DNA from: Myxococcales bacterium
GTDB lineage: Bacteria; Myxococcota_A; Polyangia; Polyangiales; Polyangiaceae
DNA length: 64,000 bases
Direction of reading: 5' to 3'
Assembly (NCBI GenBank): GCA_947473045.1
Contig: CANJCO010000018.1
Span: 1-64,000 of the forward strand
A program made the translations under genes and the position numbers. This document shows positions 32,246 through 41,563 of the stretch, in pieces; position 1 is the stretch's first letter, and every line of letters begins with the position of its first letter. The notes beneath the pieces are model-generated. The model had not been told where the DNA came from, made no database searches, and saw only the letters and a list, made by a program, of their open reading frames with translations.

Positions 32246-32733
32246 CGACCATGAGACCCGCCAGCGCCCTGATCGAGGCCCTTGGGCTCGCGCCGCATCC
32301 CGAGGGCGGATTTTTTCGCGAACTCTACCGCGATCCGGCAACCGCCCCGCACCCCGCGAGCGGCGAGCCGCGATCATGTGTAACTTGCATCTATTTTCTG
32401 CTCGAGCGGGGAACCTTTTCGGCACTGCACAGGGTCGCTCAGACTGAAATCTGGCACCACCTCGACGGCGGCCCGCTCGAAATCGCGACCCTGTCCGACG
32501 CTGGCGCGGCTGCGAGAGTGACGCTCGGCAAGCACATCGAAGCCGCAGAGGTGCTTCAGTACGTCGTGCCCGCCGGGGTCTGGCAGGCGGCGGCCCCGAC
32601 GGCCGACTGGGCGCTTGTGGGCTGCACGGTCGCCCCAGGCTTCGATTTTGCCGACTTCGAGATGCCCGGCCGGGCTGAGCTGCTCGCCTTGTTCCCGCGC
32701 GAGGCGGCCCTGATCGAGCAATTTACCCGCTGA
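32242..32733 (+). CDS. DUF985 cupin-fold protein
   Basis: 163 residues; the ATG overlaps the clpB stop by 4 bp (ATGA), so translation is coupled. Family markers: HPEGGFFRELYRDP, GTFSALHRVAQTEIWHHLDG, GVWQAA and LVGCTVAPGFDFADFEM. It is a small RmlC-like cupin; relatives are suspected sugar-modifying or metal-binding enzymes, but the function is not established. The His residues in ALHRV and EIWHHLDG could form a metal site. Coupling to the unusual ClpB is notable but unexplained. Confidence 0.88.
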   Translation: MTTMRPASALIEALGLAPHPEGGFFRELYRDPATAPHPASGEPRSCVTCIYFLLERGTFSALHRVAQTEIWHHLDGGPLEIATLSDAGAAARVTLGKHIEAAEVLQYVVPAGVWQAAAPTADWALVGCTVAPGFDFADFEMPGRAELLALFPREAALIEQFTR

Positions 32734-32758
32734 GCCGCTCGTAGATCCGGTCGATCTC

Positions 32759-32791
32759 TTGACCTGTTGGCCGTCGTTGCTAGGTTATAGT
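32759..32791 (+). promoter_or_regulatory. possible promoter upstream of 56-codon gene
   Basis: TTGACC (32759-32764) and the AT-rich GGTTATAGT (32783-32791) lie 35-65 bases before the small gene. Spacing to TTATAG is about 20 bases, longer than ideal, so the exact boxes are uncertain. Confidence 0.35.
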
Positions 32792-32813
32792 GAGAAGTTC
32801 CCGACCTGACCTC

Positions 32814-32819
32814 GGAGGG
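32814..32819 (+). promoter_or_regulatory. strong ribosome binding site
   Basis: GGAGGG sits 5 bases before the ATG at 32825. This is one of the clearest Shine-Dalgarno sites in the window, and it supports the 56-codon reading frame as a gene. Confidence 0.7.
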
Positions 32820-32824
32820 TCTGC

Positions 32825-32995
32825 ATGCTGCCTCCCTTCATCATTGAGCAGATCCGAAAACGCGAACAGGAAGACAAGTGGCGCCACGAGCAGCCGCGGG
32901 TCGAGATTCAACCTGACGCGCCCTATCGTAGACCCCGTCCCGAAGAGGCCGAGCCGGCCGCCGAGCGCGGCGTGCTGATCCTCGAACTGCTCTAA
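32825..32995 (+). CDS. conserved-looking 56-residue protein
   Basis: The protein starts MLPPFIIEQIRKREQEDKWR and ends ERGVLILELL, with a charged Pro/Glu/Arg-rich middle. A perfect GGAGGG site and a possible promoter precede it. Short proteins of this style (a hydrophobic amphipathic start with charged helix, and a C-terminal RGVxxxxL strand) occur in other Myxococcota as far as I recall, so I take it as real. No function is known. The ends may be anchors for a protein partner. It is soluble, without signal peptide. Confidence 0.6.
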   Translation: MLPPFIIEQIRKREQEDKWRHEQPRVEIQPDAPYRRPRPEEAEPAAERGVLILELL

Positions 32996-33096
32996 TCGCC
33001 ACCTCGGCCCCCGCAAACCGCTGCGTCTTTCGCGGGCCACCGCGTAAAGCGCCCTCGACACCCCGCGCCGCGCTTACTAGCTTCCGCGCGCTTCGC

Positions 33097-34929
33097 ATGC
33101 TTCTACGCGCCCGAATCCTCGGCCTCACGGCTACCGCTGCCCTCGCGCTCGGCGCGATCGCGGCGGGCACTGCGTCCTGTTACTCGGCAGGCGGCGGTCA
33201 GGCGCCTCCGCTGAGCAGCTTCTATTTTCCCGTCGCGCTGGCGGTCTCCGAGCACGGCAACGTGCTCTACGCGGCCAACAGCGACTTCGACCTGCAGTGG
33301 AACGGCGGCACGCTCCAAGCCTACGATCTTCACGCCATTCGGCGCGATGTCGTGCGCACGATCGCCAACCCGAACGACCCGAACGTGCCGTACCTCACGT
33401 CGCCCACGTCGACGAACGCCGACTTCGACTGCGCGCACAACGCGCCCACCGGTCGACCCGACGATCCCTCGCGAACGCAGCCCGCGGGCTGGACATGCGC
33501 GCCCCCGGTCGACCCCTCGCGCTACTTCCGCGACGCGGTCATCATTGGCGCGTTTGCCACGGATCTCAGGCGCGTCACGCAGCGCGACAGCAGCGGAAAC
33601 GCTGTAAAAGACAGGCTTTTCATGCCGGTCCGGGGCGACGCCTCACTCACGTGGGCGGACATCGACGTCGACCTCGACGCTCCCCCCCCCGACGACCTGG
33701 CAGCCGCCCGCAACTACCCGGGACTGTCCCTGCAGTGCGGGCGCACGGGCGAGGGTCGCTGCGACGACGCCCACCACGCCGGCAACACCGGCAGTGAGCC
33801 GGGCAACACGCGCGGCGTCACCATGCCGGGCGAGCCGTTCGGACTGGCAGTCTCCGACGACGCGACGAGCCTCGTCATCACGCACCAGTCCGACACCAAG
33901 GCCAGTCTGTTCTCCACCGGCCTCGCGGCCCCGAGCGACGACCCGAACGCGCAGTCGCCGAGCGGCGTAACCACTCCGTCGATTCAGTTCGTGCTCGACG
34001 GACTCCCGGCCGGCGGCGTCGGCATTGCGAGCATCCCTCACGACCCCGACGCCTATCAACAGTGCGTTGGCTCCGCGGCCCCCTGCGCGGCGGCGCCTCG
34101 GCCCGCCTTCCTCGAAGCGAGCCGGTCCTCTACGCAGATCTCCATGCTGCGCTACTACGACGACCAGGCGCCGGGCCTCAGCGGCGGAGCCGGAGCCACG
34201 TCCTCGCTCTTGCGCCCCTTCCTCATCAACGAGGCGAATTTCAGACTCGGCAGCAACGCCGGCGGAACCGACTCTCGCGGCATCGTAATCGATCCGAGTC
34301 CGCGCATCCGCTGCAAAGCGGCCGTGGCGCCCGCCGACCCGGCCGCGAGTCCGCCGCGCACCGCAGGCGACGTTCAGGCCGACCTCATCGCGTGCGCCCG
34401 CACCCCCTCGCGCGTGTTCATCACCAACCGCACCCCGTCGTCGCTCGTCGTCGGAACGGTAGGCGAGTCGGGCTCGAGCACGAGCACCGTCTACAACGCG
34501 GACGTGCTCAACGTGAGCTCGAACCTCCCGCTGCCGAGCGGCCCGTCGCGGCTGTATCTGGCGCCGATCGTCGACAAGAACGGCAACTACGCGCTGCGCG
34601 TGTTCGTCGTCTGTTACGACGCGAGTCAGATCCTCGTCTACGATCCCGACGCCGGGGCGCTCGAGGGAATCTTGCGCGTCGGGCGCGGTCCGTTCGCGCT
34701 CGCGTTCGACCCGTTCTCGGTCGAGGACGCGGCGCTCGGGCGCCACGTGGCAGCCGACCCGCGGCAGGCGCCCGATCCTGGCGTGCTGCGCTACCGCTTT
34801 GCCTACCTCGCGAGCTTCACCGACTCGTTTTTGCAGGTCCTCGATCTCGACGCGTCGCGCACCGACAAGTCTTCATTCGAGACCATCGTCTTCAGGCTCG
34901 GCGCCCCTACTGCGCCGAAGGGATCGTGA
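33097..34929 (+). CDS. large lipoprotein, YVTN/propeller-like
   Basis: 610 residues. The signal ends in a lipobox-like GTASC; the mature part begins YSAGGGQAPPLSSFYFPVALAV. Blade-like segments (VLYAANSDFDL, RVFITNRTPSSLVVG, ILVYDPDAGALEGILRVGRG, FALAFDPFS, FAYLASFTDSFLQVLDLD) match the beta-propeller-fold proteins found as lipoproteins in Polyangia, related to the YVTN/lactonase-like type. The sequence has several Cys pairs. The coding sequence contains a run of nine C at 33682-33690. Its stop overlaps the next gene's start (TGATG), so the two lipoproteins are made together. Confidence 0.75.
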   Translation: MLLRARILGLTATAALALGAIAAGTASCYSAGGGQAPPLSSFYFPVALAVSEHGNVLYAANSDFDLQWNGGTLQAYDLHAIRRDVVRTIANPNDPNVPYLTSPTSTNADFDCAHNAPTGRPDDPSRTQPAGWTCAPPVDPSRYFRDAVIIGAFATDLRRVTQRDSSGNAVKDRLFMPVRGDASLTWADIDVDLDAPPPDDLAAARNYPGLSLQCGRTGEGRCDDAHHAGNTGSEPGNTRGVTMPGEPFGLAVSDDATSLVITHQSDTKASLFSTGLAAPSDDPNAQSPSGVTTPSIQFVLDGLPAGGVGIASIPHDPDAYQQCVGSAAPCAAAPRPAFLEASRSSTQISMLRYYDDQAPGLSGGAGATSSLLRPFLINEANFRLGSNAGGTDSRGIVIDPSPRIRCKAAVAPADPAASPPRTAGDVQADLIACARTPSRVFITNRTPSSLVVGTVGESGSSTSTVYNADVLNVSSNLPLPSGPSRLYLAPIVDKNGNYALRVFVVCYDASQILVYDPDAGALEGILRVGRGPFALAFDPFSVEDAALGRHVAADPRQAPDPGVLRYRFAYLASFTDSFLQVLDLDASRTDKSSFETIVFRLGAPTAPKGS

Positions 34930-37900
34930 TGACCGTCAAGCGCGTGGCGACGAAGCGGGCCTCCGTCGCAGTGGGCGCGATCGCGATGCTCACGCTCGGC
35001 GCGGCCATCGCTGAAACGAGCTGCACGACCACCACCACCGCGGTTCAGGTGCGCACCTTCGAGCGCGCGCAGCGGGTCGATGTAGTGTGCATGCGCGTCC
35101 TCGGCGACGACGGGTTCCCAACGCCGCCGACGCCTGCGCTCGAGCAAAACTGCGCGCCCGTGGCCGCGGGGCAAACGGGAGCGCTGCTGCCCTATCACCT
35201 GTTTGCCGTGGTCACCCAGTCGCTGCGGGGTGAGCTCGCCGTGGTCGATCTCACCGCAGGAGTCGTGGTCGATGTGTCGTCGACGAGCCCAGGGGTGAAC
35301 TTCCTGCCGGTGGGGCAGCTCCCCACCGACGTCGCCGCCGCCCCCGACGGACGAATGGTCTTCGTTGGGTCGGCCGAGGTCGGAAAGAGCGCAATTTACG
35401 CCATTCCGAGCGTAGACCTCATCGGCGACTCGCAGCGCCTGTCGATCGCCGATTACGAAAAGGCAGGACGGCTCGACGCGGGCCCGCTGCTCATGCCCGT
35501 CGCGCCGTCCATTGCTGCGTGGCCGGCGTGCCTGCTTCCGCAGGCCCCCTCCAGCGTGACCGTGATGACGCGCGGCAGCGGCGGTGATGCAGGCGTCGCC
35601 GCCGCCGACTACCAGGTCGTCGCGCTGCTTCCGGGCAGCGCCACCGACTCGGCAAAACTCGTCACGATCGATCCGGCCGCGTTCGCCGACGGGCGCATCG
35701 GTCCAGGCTCGCTCACGCCCTGCCCGATCTCGAACATCATCGAGCTCGGCGATCAGGTCCCGCCGAGCTGGGTCGCCGGCCCAACGTGGCCCAACGGTCT
35801 TCCCTACGTCGACGGCGGCGTCGACCTCTCCGCGCCGCTCGCCGACGACGCGGGTGCGCGCCTGCCGTCCGGGCTCGGCTGTGACGGCGGTGATGCCGGC
35901 GCACGCGATCTGCGGCGCACGCCGGGAACGCACGCGCACGGTTCGTCGCTCGCCGTCGCCGGCACGACGCTCTACGTCGGTGACGACGCGCTTCCGATCA
36001 TCCACGTCATCGACGCGAGCAACCCGGCCGCCATGCGCGAGCTGGCGCCGCTGGTCGTGTCGAGCGCCCTCGAGCCTGCGCGCGTAGTGACCGTAAAGTC
36101 GATCGCGATCAGCCCGACGACCCGCGACTACAAGCGTTTTCTGTATGCCATCGACCGCGACGGCGGCGGTCTGATCGTCTACGACGTGACCGATCCCGCG
36201 ACGTCACCGCGTTCGCCGCTCTCGAAGCCGAACGCCGAGATCAACCCGTTTCAGCCGCCCGATCGCATACTTTTCAATACGCCTATCGCGGCGATTTCGT
36301 TCGTGCGCCACGATTTCCCGTTCACGGCCGCGGGCGCGACGACCGCTCTCACGGGCGCGCTCTGCACCCCCAACCCTTCGGCCGGCGCCGATGATCCGGG
36401 CCTGAACTACCGCGCGAGCGCCTCGGGCGTTGCTGCGTTGCTCGGTCCTGCGCGACTGCGCGGCGTCTTCGCGATGGCGACGCTGACCAACGGGCAAGTG
36501 GCGACGATCGACGTCGATGACTGGGACGCCCCGTGCCGGCGCCCCTCGTACCTCGACGCGAAACCCCGCGGCAACGTGTCGACGGCTGGCGTGCAGACCG
36601 ACGGCTATGGCGATCTCGCGATCGCGCAGGTCTCCGGGGCGGGCCCTTACGAGGCTCCCGCGGCCATCGACGCGAGCGGCATCGATCAGTCGACCGGCGA
36701 GTGGTTTTTCCCTGTGAGCCAGCCGCATCGCGCGCGCTCCGCCTACCTGCTTCGCAAAGACGCGACCGCGGGCGTGCACGTGCCCAACGTGCTCGGAACC
36801 CCGCAGCTGTACGTGAGCAACGCGCTCGCGAGCTCGAACACCAAAGACGCAGTGCTGCGGCCGGCGCGCGATACGCGCTACCAGGATCCGTTCAAGCCCG
36901 GCGGCGTCGACGCCGCCAGCGGCGTACGCCTGAGCTTCGACGACCCCGAAGTGCACGTCGATCAGGACTGGTCGGTCGTATTCGAGGGGCTCATTCCTGG
37001 CTTCGACGGCATCGCGGCCACGCTCTCCGGAACCGACTATTCCACGCTGACGCTCGGGGTGCCGACCGGCAACGTGTGCAGGCGAGGCGTCGAAGATGCG
37101 CGCGTGGGAAGCCAACGCTTCGAGGCGATCACGGCCGAAGATCCGACCGCCCTGCCGGCCGGATCCGCCGCGCGCCTCGGCGACTACGTCCAGCTTGTCG
37201 ACGAAGTTCTCGCGTCGACCGATCCGTACTGGTCGCTTCCCAATTCGTGTTGGGACGGCATCGAGAACGTGTCCACGGCTGCGCAGCGCGCGTCGGTATG
37301 CGCCCAGTATTTCGGCCCCGCGGCGCAGTTCAGCCCCGCGCGCGACCTCCCGGTCCTCGAGGCGTATGACGACCACCTCGTCGTCGGACAATTCGCCTAC
37401 CGCGACCCAAAATCACCGAACCCGCAGGGCCACAGCATCGCGCCCGCGGCCAACAGCAAGGTGATGCGGCTCGCGCAGTGCTGCTTCCACAATCAGGCAC
37501 ATTTCAAGGTGCGCGCCGGCGGCGAGTGGGTCGCCTCCGGCTCGGTGACCGGGTATCTGAGCCACGTCGTAGCCGACGCGGCGACCGGCGCCTGCGCGCT
37601 GTCTTGCGAGCGCCGCGAAACGCTGCTGTCGTCGCGCATGGTCGAAGTGCTGGGCACCGATGTCACGCGCAACAGCGCGCGCGCACTCCGCAATCCGTTC
37701 TTTTCGGCGTGGATGAAGGTGTCGGCCGTGCCGAGCGCGAGCAAGCCCGAAGAGGCTGCACTCTACACGTTCTCGGAGCGCGACGCGGCCTGGAAATTCA
37801 GCGCGCGCGGCGGCTTCGTGCCGCAGACCGTCAACCTCGCCTCCACGACGCTCGCGGTGCTTCCGCAGTCGATGCGGTTCATCGAGTCGCTCGGCCAGAT

Positions 37901-37982
37901 GGCAGTCGTCGACGGCGCGTCGCAGGGCCTCATCCTCATCGACCTAAGCACCGTGGCGATCGGCCACACCCCGTATTTCTGA
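34929..37982 (+). CDS. very large lipoprotein, propeller-like
   Basis: 1017 residues from the ATG at 34929, which overlaps the previous stop; the much longer upstream frame is ignored. The signal peptide ends near AETSC. Recurring strands such as LFAVVTQSLRGELAVVDLTA, DVAAAPDGRMVFVGS, LYVGDDALPIIHVID, FLYAIDRDGGGLIVYDVTD, LTNGQVATIDVDDWD and a final GQMAVVDGASQGLILIDLS again suggest propeller blades. A Cys-rich insert (CCFHNQAHFKVRAGGEWVAS, then GACALSC) precedes the end. This is an outer-surface protein of unknown function, paired with the 610-residue lipoprotein. mutS follows after 15 bp. Confidence 0.75.
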   Translation: MTVKRVATKRASVAVGAIAMLTLGAAIAETSCTTTTTAVQVRTFERAQRVDVVCMRVLGDDGFPTPPTPALEQNCAPVAAGQTGALLPYHLFAVVTQSLRGELAVVDLTAGVVVDVSSTSPGVNFLPVGQLPTDVAAAPDGRMVFVGSAEVGKSAIYAIPSVDLIGDSQRLSIADYEKAGRLDAGPLLMPVAPSIAAWPACLLPQAPSSVTVMTRGSGGDAGVAAADYQVVALLPGSATDSAKLVTIDPAAFADGRIGPGSLTPCPISNIIELGDQVPPSWVAGPTWPNGLPYVDGGVDLSAPLADDAGARLPSGLGCDGGDAGARDLRRTPGTHAHGSSLAVAGTTLYVGDDALPIIHVIDASNPAAMRELAPLVVSSALEPARVVTVKSIAISPTTRDYKRFLYAIDRDGGGLIVYDVTDPATSPRSPLSKPNAEINPFQPPDRILFNTPIAAISFVRHDFPFTAAGATTALTGALCTPNPSAGADDPGLNYRASASGVAALLGPARLRGVFAMATLTNGQVATIDVDDWDAPCRRPSYLDAKPRGNVSTAGVQTDGYGDLAIAQVSGAGPYEAPAAIDASGIDQSTGEWFFPVSQPHRARSAYLLRKDATAGVHVPNVLGTPQLYVSNALASSNTKDAVLRPARDTRYQDPFKPGGVDAASGVRLSFDDPEVHVDQDWSVVFEGLIPGFDGIAATLSGTDYSTLTLGVPTGNVCRRGVEDARVGSQRFEAITAEDPTALPAGSAARLGDYVQLVDEVLASTDPYWSLPNSCWDGIENVSTAAQRASVCAQYFGPAAQFSPARDLPVLEAYDDHLVVGQFAYRDPKSPNPQGHSIAPAANSKVMRLAQCCFHNQAHFKVRAGGEWVASGSVTGYLSHVVADAATGACALSCERRETLLSSRMVEVLGTDVTRNSARALRNPFFSAWMKVSAVPSASKPEEAALYTFSERDAAWKFSARGGFVPQTVNLASTTLAVLPQSMRFIESLGQMAVVDGASQGLILIDLSTVAIGHTPYF

Positions 37983-37997
37983 GCGGATCGCTGGGCG

Positions 37998-40607
37998 ATG
38001 GCGAGCCCCAAAGGTGAGGGAAAAGCCACAGGCGCGGCCACGCCCGTCATGCGCCAGTACCTCGCGGCGAAGGTCGATCACCCCGACGCGCTCGTGTTCT
38101 TCCGCCTCGGCGACTTCTACGAGCTGTTCTTCGAAGACGCGGTGATCGCCGCCCGCGCGCTCGACCTCACGCTCACGAGTCGGAACAAGAACGACGTTCA
38201 GCCCATTCCGATGGCCGGCGTGCCCTACCACGCCGCGAGCGCCTACATTCAGCGACTGCTCGAGCAGGGCTTTCAAGTCGCCATCGCCGAGCAGATGGCC
38301 GATCCGTCGAAGACGAAAGGCATCGTCCCGCGGCAGGTCGTTCGTGTGGTGTCGCCCGGCATCGCGTACGACGACGCGAACCTCGACGCGAAACAGAACC
38401 ACTACCTCGCTGCGCTCGAAGTCGACGGCGGCAACATTGGACTCGCTGCCCTCGATTTGTCGACCGGCGACCTCATGGCCTGCGAGGCGACCGACGTGCC
38501 GAGCGCCGCCGCTGAGTTGCTCAGGCTCGATCCGCGCGAGCTGCTGATCGGGCCAGACGCCGCCGCGGCCAGCCTCGACTTGCGGGCCGCGCGGCCCCGG
38601 CTCACTGTGCGCCAGGCGGGCGCACTGCCTGAGGGGGAGGCCACCATTTTGGGTAGGGCCCTTGGCGCAGGAGAAGCAGAGCGGACGTGCCCTTCTGCTG
38701 CTGCGCGCAGAGCCGCAGCCAGATGCGTGCATTTTGCATCCATTGCAGAGGCCGGCCGACAGCTGCCCGTGACCCGCCTTGTTGGCTACGAGCTGGGCGG
38801 CGCGCTCGAGCTCGATCCGGCGACGCAGCAGCACCTCGAGCTCGTGCGCACCTTCGCAGGCGAATCGAAGGGCTCCCTCCTCGCCCAGCTCGACGCCACA
38901 AAAACGGCGCCCGGGGCGCGGCTCCTCCGGCGGCGACTTCTCGCGCCCATCACCGACGTAGCGGCGATTCGCAGGCGCCTCGATGCCGTCGAGCTGATGG
39001 TCACGAACCCCGCCATGCGCGATGAGCTGCGCGAACGTTTCGGCGACATGCGCGATCTGGAGCGGCTCACGATCAAGCTCATGCTCGCGCGAGCCACGCC
39101 TCGCGATCTCGCCGCCCTGCGCGAGTCGCTCCGCGAGCTGCCCGCCGTCGCCCGGTCGCTCGACTCGTGCCCGGATCGCGGCGCGCGGGAGGCGCTCGGG
39201 CTGCTCGCCGAGGAGCCGTGGCTCGACCTGTGCGAAGACGTCACGCGTGCTCTTGAGCGCGAGCTCGCGGACGATCCGCCCATCCGCACATCGGACGGAG
39301 GCGCCGTCAAAAGCGGATTCGATCCCGAGCTCGACGAGGCCCGGGCGTTGCAGAACGACGGCCAGAAACTCATGGCGGAGCTCGAAGCCCAGCTTCGGGA
39401 GACGACGTCCATCGCGAGCCTCAAGCTCCGCTACACGCGCGTGTTCGGCTGGTACATCGAGGTCACCCGCTCGCACACCGCGAAGGTGCCGGCGTCGTGG
39501 CGACGCAAGCAGACGGTGGCGACGGGCGAGCGCTACACGACCGACGCGCTCGACGGACTCGCCGACAAACTGGCGCACGCCGAGGAGCGCGGAATCGCGC
39601 GCGAAGCGCAGCTGTTTGACGCGCTCGTGGCCAAGCTCGCAGCGCACGCCGAACGCCTGCGAAAAGTGGCGGCGCGCATCGCCGAGCTCGACGTCGCGAC
39701 GGCGCTCGCCTTCGTCGCGCACCGACACGACTACTGTCGACCCGACGTCGACGACAGCGCGCGTCTGTCGATTGTAGACGGCCGTCATGCGGTCGTCGAG
39801 CGGCTGGCGGCGGAAGGGCGCTTCGTGCCGAACGACGTGCACCTCGACGCATCTCCGGGCGCGACCGAGGCCCGACTCTGGCTCGTCACCGGCCCGAACA
39901 TGGCCGGAAAGTCGACGCTCATGAGGCAGGTCGCGCTCATCGTGATCATGGCGCAAATGGGCTCTTTTGTGCCCGCAAAGCGCGCGACCGTCGGCGTGGT
40001 CGATCGCGTGCTGTCGCGCGTGGGCGCGAGCGACAACCTCGCGGGCGGCGAGAGCACGTTCATGGTCGAAATGAAGGAGACCGCCAATGTGCTGCGCCGC
40101 GCGACGCGGCGGTCGCTCGTGGTGCTCGATGAAATCGGCCGAGGCACCAGCACCTACGACGGCCTCGCGATCGCGTGGGCGGTCGCCGAGCACTTGCACG
40201 ACGCGCCCGGCTGCCGGGCGCTGTTCGCGACGCACTATCACGAGCTCACCGAGCTCGCGAAGACGAAGCCCGGCTGCGACAACTGGAGCGTGTCGGCGCG
40301 CGAGCACGAGGGCAACATCATTTTCTTGCACAAGCTCGCGCACGGCGCCGCGTCGCGCAGCTTCGGCATCGCCTGCGCGAGGCTGGCGGGTGTGCCCGAG
40401 GCCGTGCTGGCCCGCGCGCGGGTGATGCTCGAATCCCTCGAACAGGACAGCCCCTCGAGGGCGCGCGACGGCAGGCCGCAGCTCGACCTTTTCGCGCCAC
40501 CGAAGCAAAATCCGGTGCTCGAGCTGCTTCGAAATCTCGATCCCGACAGGCTCACCCCGCTCGAAGCGCTCACGCTCGTAACGCAGCTGAAAAAGCAGCT
40601 CCAGTGA
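37998..40607 (+). CDS. mutS: DNA mismatch repair protein MutS
   Basis: 869 residues, standard for MutS I. The mismatch-reading Phe-x-Glu motif is F40-Y41-E42 (GDFYELF). Connector, lever and clamp domains follow. The ATPase has Walker A GPNMAGKST at about 632-640, Walker B VVLDEIGRGTSTYDG and the dimer His region ATHYHELTEL. It recognises base mismatches and recruits MutL; mutL is not in the window. A region at about 38631-38760 (EGEATILGRALGAG and following) is an insertion-like, locally AT-richer stretch in the connector area. Upstream is the unrelated lipoprotein pair; the EamA gene overlaps the stop by 4 bp. Confidence 0.97.
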   Translation: MASPKGEGKATGAATPVMRQYLAAKVDHPDALVFFRLGDFYELFFEDAVIAARALDLTLTSRNKNDVQPIPMAGVPYHAASAYIQRLLEQGFQVAIAEQMADPSKTKGIVPRQVVRVVSPGIAYDDANLDAKQNHYLAALEVDGGNIGLAALDLSTGDLMACEATDVPSAAAELLRLDPRELLIGPDAAAASLDLRAARPRLTVRQAGALPEGEATILGRALGAGEAERTCPSAAARRAAARCVHFASIAEAGRQLPVTRLVGYELGGALELDPATQQHLELVRTFAGESKGSLLAQLDATKTAPGARLLRRRLLAPITDVAAIRRRLDAVELMVTNPAMRDELRERFGDMRDLERLTIKLMLARATPRDLAALRESLRELPAVARSLDSCPDRGAREALGLLAEEPWLDLCEDVTRALERELADDPPIRTSDGGAVKSGFDPELDEARALQNDGQKLMAELEAQLRETTSIASLKLRYTRVFGWYIEVTRSHTAKVPASWRRKQTVATGERYTTDALDGLADKLAHAEERGIAREAQLFDALVAKLAAHAERLRKVAARIAELDVATALAFVAHRHDYCRPDVDDSARLSIVDGRHAVVERLAAEGRFVPNDVHLDASPGATEARLWLVTGPNMAGKSTLMRQVALIVIMAQMGSFVPAKRATVGVVDRVLSRVGASDNLAGGESTFMVEMKETANVLRRATRRSLVVLDEIGRGTSTYDGLAIAWAVAEHLHDAPGCRALFATHYHELTELAKTKPGCDNWSVSAREHEGNIIFLHKLAHGAASRSFGIACARLAGVPEAVLARARVMLESLEQDSPSRARDGRPQLDLFAPPKQNPVLELLRNLDPDRLTPLEALTLVTQLKKQLQ

Positions 40608-41485
40608 CGGCGACCGAGGCCTCTCGTAGTCGCGCCGGAGGCTATGCGTTCGTGGCGATCGCCGCCTCGTCGTGGGGCATGTGGCCGCTGCTCCTCAAGC
40701 GGGCCGAGTCGTTCGGAGGGCTCGATCCTGCCTTCGAGTCGCTGGTGGTCATGATCGCCATCACGGCGTCGGCGGCCCCGCTGCTGCTGCGCGATCGGTA
40801 CCCCGAGCGCGCGACGAAGAAGCAGTGGATCGGCATCGCGTGGCTGGGCGTGGGTGACGCCCTCAACGTCGTGTTGTTCTTCGGCGCGTATCAGGCCACC
40901 AGCGTCGCGATCGCGGTCATTACGCACTATCTCACACCGATTTTCGTCGCCATCGCCGCGCCGCTGCTGCTGCGCGAGCGCGCGCGCGGACGCACCTACG
41001 CGGCCGCCGCCATCGGGTTCGCGGGCCTCGTCGTGATGCTACGCCCGTGGGCTGCCGATCGCGGCGCAAACGACGCCATGGGCGCGGCGCTTGGCGCGGG
41101 GAGCGCGGTTTTCTACGCCTCGAACGTGATCGTCAACAAGCGATTGTCGCGCACCTTCTCAGGCGCCGAGCTGATGTTTTATCACGGCCTGTTCGCCTTG
41201 CCGCTGCTCGCCCTGTTCGTACCTTCCGGCGCGTGGTCGCACGTCGACGCCCGCGCCATGGCGTGGCTGGTGGGCGGATCGCTCGGCCCGGGCGCGCTGA
41301 GCGGCCTGCTGTTCACGTGGGGCCTGCGCCGCATCCCGGCCAGCCACGCCTCGACGCTGACCCTCCTCGAGCCCCTCGTCGCCGTCGTCGTCGCGGCGGT
41401 CGCGCTGGGCCAAAGCGTGCAGCCTGCAACCGTGATCGGCGGCGCGATTATCTTGCTGGCCACGATCGCGACGATCGCGAAATAG
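40604..41485 (+). CDS. EamA-family (DMT superfamily) transporter
   Basis: 293 residues. The GTG start overlaps the mutS stop (GTGA), so translation is coupled. About ten hydrophobic segments form two EamA repeats, for example AFVAIAASSWGMWPLLLK in the first half and GALSGLLFTWGLRRIPASHA in the second. DMT exporters or importers handle amino acids, nucleosides or other metabolites; the substrate is unknown. Located in the inner membrane. The terminal helix ends TIATIAK. Confidence 0.9.
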   Translation: MTATEASRSRAGGYAFVAIAASSWGMWPLLLKRAESFGGLDPAFESLVVMIAITASAAPLLLRDRYPERATKKQWIGIAWLGVGDALNVVLFFGAYQATSVAIAVITHYLTPIFVAIAAPLLLRERARGRTYAAAAIGFAGLVVMLRPWAADRGANDAMGAALGAGSAVFYASNVIVNKRLSRTFSGAELMFYHGLFALPLLALFVPSGAWSHVDARAMAWLVGGSLGPGALSGLLFTWGLRRIPASHASTLTLLEPLVAVVVAAVALGQSVQPATVIGGAIILLATIATIAK

Positions 41486-41493
41486 GCCTAAAA

Positions 41494-41514
41494 TGCGGGC
41501 TCTGCCGCAGTTTT
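41494..41514 (+). terminator. weak possible terminator after EamA gene
   Basis: TGCGG pairs with CCGCA around a 6-base loop and is followed by GTTTT. The stem is only 5 bp, so this is tentative. Confidence 0.3.
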
Positions 41515-41563
41515 CGACCTTGCCCGCTTCGACGTGCCCGCGGCGCGCGGCTACGATCGTCGC

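Noticed and set aside
34062-34928. Upstream extension of the 1017-residue lipoprotein frame
   Set aside because: It overlaps the previous lipoprotein completely and lacks a signal; the ATG at 34929 precedes a clear signal peptide.
37944-40508. 854-codon minus-strand frame opposite mutS
   Set aside because: Composition is that of a complementary frame to MutS; no domain recognisable.
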